Assembly: GCF_015354055.1 (NCBI RefSeq)
Contig: NZ_JACHTM010000002.1
Location: 782,530-846,529, forward strand
Source of the DNA: Thermaurantiacus tibetensis
Lineage (GTDB): Bacteria; Pseudomonadota; Alphaproteobacteria; Sphingomonadales; Sphingomonadaceae
Length of the DNA: 64,000 nt
Reading direction: 5' to 3'
The position numbers were made by a program, and so were the translations under genes. This document shows positions 63,240-64,000 of this stretch, one piece after another. The notes under the pieces were generated by a model. That model searched no databases, was not told the origin of the DNA, and saw only the letters and a program-made list of their open reading frames with translations. Position 1 is the first letter of the stretch. The number at the start of each line of letters is the position of its first letter.

Positions 63240-63762
63240 CGTTTTGCTAACCGTCGGGGGGGCCTTCTGGCTGATTGTCATTGGCCTAGCCGTCCGAGCC
63301 TTCTGGTCCCGAAAAAAGAAGGTGCCCCGTGCTGAAAGTCCGGATGAAGAGGACGTGGACGTCCCTCTCATCCTGCATTCGCCATTCGCATCTACAGAAC
63401 CCGTAGCGCAGATCGAGCCGGCGCCCCGACCGTCTCGCCGACAAACTAGGTCCGTCGGCGCTAAAGCCGATCTTCCCATCGAGCGATGTTACTCTCTATC
63501 GGACGGTGAGGTTCGAGCCCGACGGCACCCCATCAAGAAGGACATTGAAATCGAGTATGCTGACTACGAAGGGGAAGTGACTACCCGGACCGTAGCTGCT
63601 CGGTCTGTTTTGGTGACGAGTCAGCGGGGCTATGTTTACTTGTTCGGCCATTGCCACTTGCGTGCTGATGAGCGCTGTTTCCGTGTTGACCGTATCCTCG
63701 AGGTTCGCACAGATGGACAAAGAATAAGAGGCAGCTTAGAGATTGCCTACTACTTTTTATAG
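63232..63762 (+). CDS. Membrane-anchored protein with a WYL-like domain
   Basis: The 176-residue protein has one N-terminal transmembrane helix (about residues 5-25), then a basic stretch and a disordered linker. The C-terminal domain (about 95-165) has the WYL-like layout: IEIEYADYEGEVTTRTVAARSV, then a GYVYLFGHCHLRADERCFRVDRILEV tail. WYL domains sense nucleic acids or nucleotides in defence regulators. Here it is tethered to the membrane without a helix-turn-helix. The GTG start lies inside the end of the helicase gene, so the two are coupled. Confidence 0.7.
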   Translation: MDSVLLTVGGAFWLIVIGLAVRAFWSRKKKVPRAESPDEEDVDVPLILHSPFASTEPVAQIEPAPRPSRRQTRSVGAKADLPIERCYSLSDGEVRARRHPIKKDIEIEYADYEGEVTTRTVAARSVLVTSQRGYVYLFGHCHLRADERCFRVDRILEVRTDGQRIRGSLEIAYYFL

Positions 63763-64000
63763 ACGATATTTTTCAGATAGACTTCACAGGGATAAAGCTT
63801 CCTCGGTGCGATATGCCATGACCGCAGTACCAGGACTGGGAAGACTGCTACCCGACTTTTATGGTCGCCATCTCGCCCACGCCCTCACCAGCGCCGGGTG
63901 GTTCCTGTGGCTGGTGATGGGGGAGAAGCTCGCCCAGCCCTGGGGGGTGAGCTTTCGGGCGAAGACGAGGGCGTGGACGTGGGGCGGGGGCGGGTTCCGC
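63763..64000. other. Right edge of the island and return to GC-rich core DNA
   Basis: The first 100 bp are AT-rich (GACGATATTTTTCAGATAG onward) with no gene. From about 63,860 the sequence is GC-rich again and an open plus-strand frame (RHLAHALTSAGWFLWLVMGEKL...) runs off the window. I cannot assign it or its strand. No copy of the tRNA-Arg 3' end was seen here that would define the right attachment site. Confidence 0.45.

Noticed and set aside
63780..64000. Right attachment site matching the tRNA-Arg 3' end
   Set aside because: I searched by eye for the T-arm and acceptor sequence (GTTCGAGTCCTGCCGGGACC) and saw no second copy in the window. The island boundary is therefore set by composition only.

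Overview
The window is very GC-rich (GC-saturated third codon positions almost throughout) and reads as a piece of an alphaproteobacterial chromosome. The mnmE-mnmG-rsmG-parA-parB order with parS sites, an ATP12-type ATP synthase assembly factor, a Coq4-like protein, the rarA/bolA/J-protein arrangement and the methyltransferase/comF/grxC/nitrilase/DUF1178 cluster all fit that class. The GC level and a PEPxxWA-type sorting signal suggest Rhodospirillales/Acetobacterales. That placement is an inference. The parABS locus suggests the left end lies in the origin-proximal part of the chromosome.

Layout, left to right. 1-5129 (minus): parB (cut by the window edge), parA, rsmG, mnmG, mnmE, with two identical parS sites. 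5500-8283: a PsiE-like membrane protein, a LysR regulator, a broken SbtA-type bicarbonate permease gene and an NTF2-fold secreted protein. 8312-12306: a probable metal-uptake group (methyltransferase, TonB receptor, DUF2946, DUF1826). 12390-14356: a secreted Ntn-hydrolase and a 1-Cys peroxiredoxin. 14375-19189 (minus): an exporter operon tolC-hlyD-permease-permease with no ATPase gene. 19249-24041: Coq4-like protein, tRNA-Arg(ACG), lipoproteins, a universal stress protein. 24165-28757: clpP, then a flagellar group (lytic transglycosylase, flhA, fliA-type sigma factor). 29183-35469: an acyl-CoA carboxylase beta subunit, a PEP-CTERM protein, a minus-strand chain (crcB, rluC, HAD phosphatase, a small membrane protein, ATP12), and a nuclease-like gene behind a frameshifted XRE regulator. 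35470-37290: an AT-richer acquired patch with a DUF3800 gene and a stretch of strong hairpins. 37291-45684: housekeeping genes (rarA, bolA, a J-protein, dipeptidase, thiolase, SCP2, lipB, a D-Ala-D-Ala carboxypeptidase). 45717-45961: two minisatellites. 46025-50932: a polyamine-type ABC importer operon ending in an alpha/beta hydrolase. 50929-54024: the comF-grxC-nitrilase-DUF1178 cluster.

From tRNA-Arg(CCT) at 54104-54180 to about 63,860 lies an acquired defence-type island. It holds a type ISP restriction-modification gene (Mrr-like nuclease, SF2 helicase, N6-adenine methyltransferase), a small Cys-containing protein coupled to it, an SF1 helicase with a DUF559/Vsr-like C-terminal nuclease, and a membrane-anchored WYL-like protein whose start lies inside the helicase gene. 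The island is damaged: the restriction-modification gene has an in-frame TGA near its start and a frameshift in the helicase region, and the SF1 helicase is split by one in-frame TAG with homologous sequence on both sides.

Broken genes recur through the window (sbtA-like, XRE, DUF1826 tail, both large defence genes). Either this lineage is losing accessory genes, or the assembly carries errors. Single-base length changes could be errors. The two in-frame stop codons and the 26-bp duplication are harder to explain that way.
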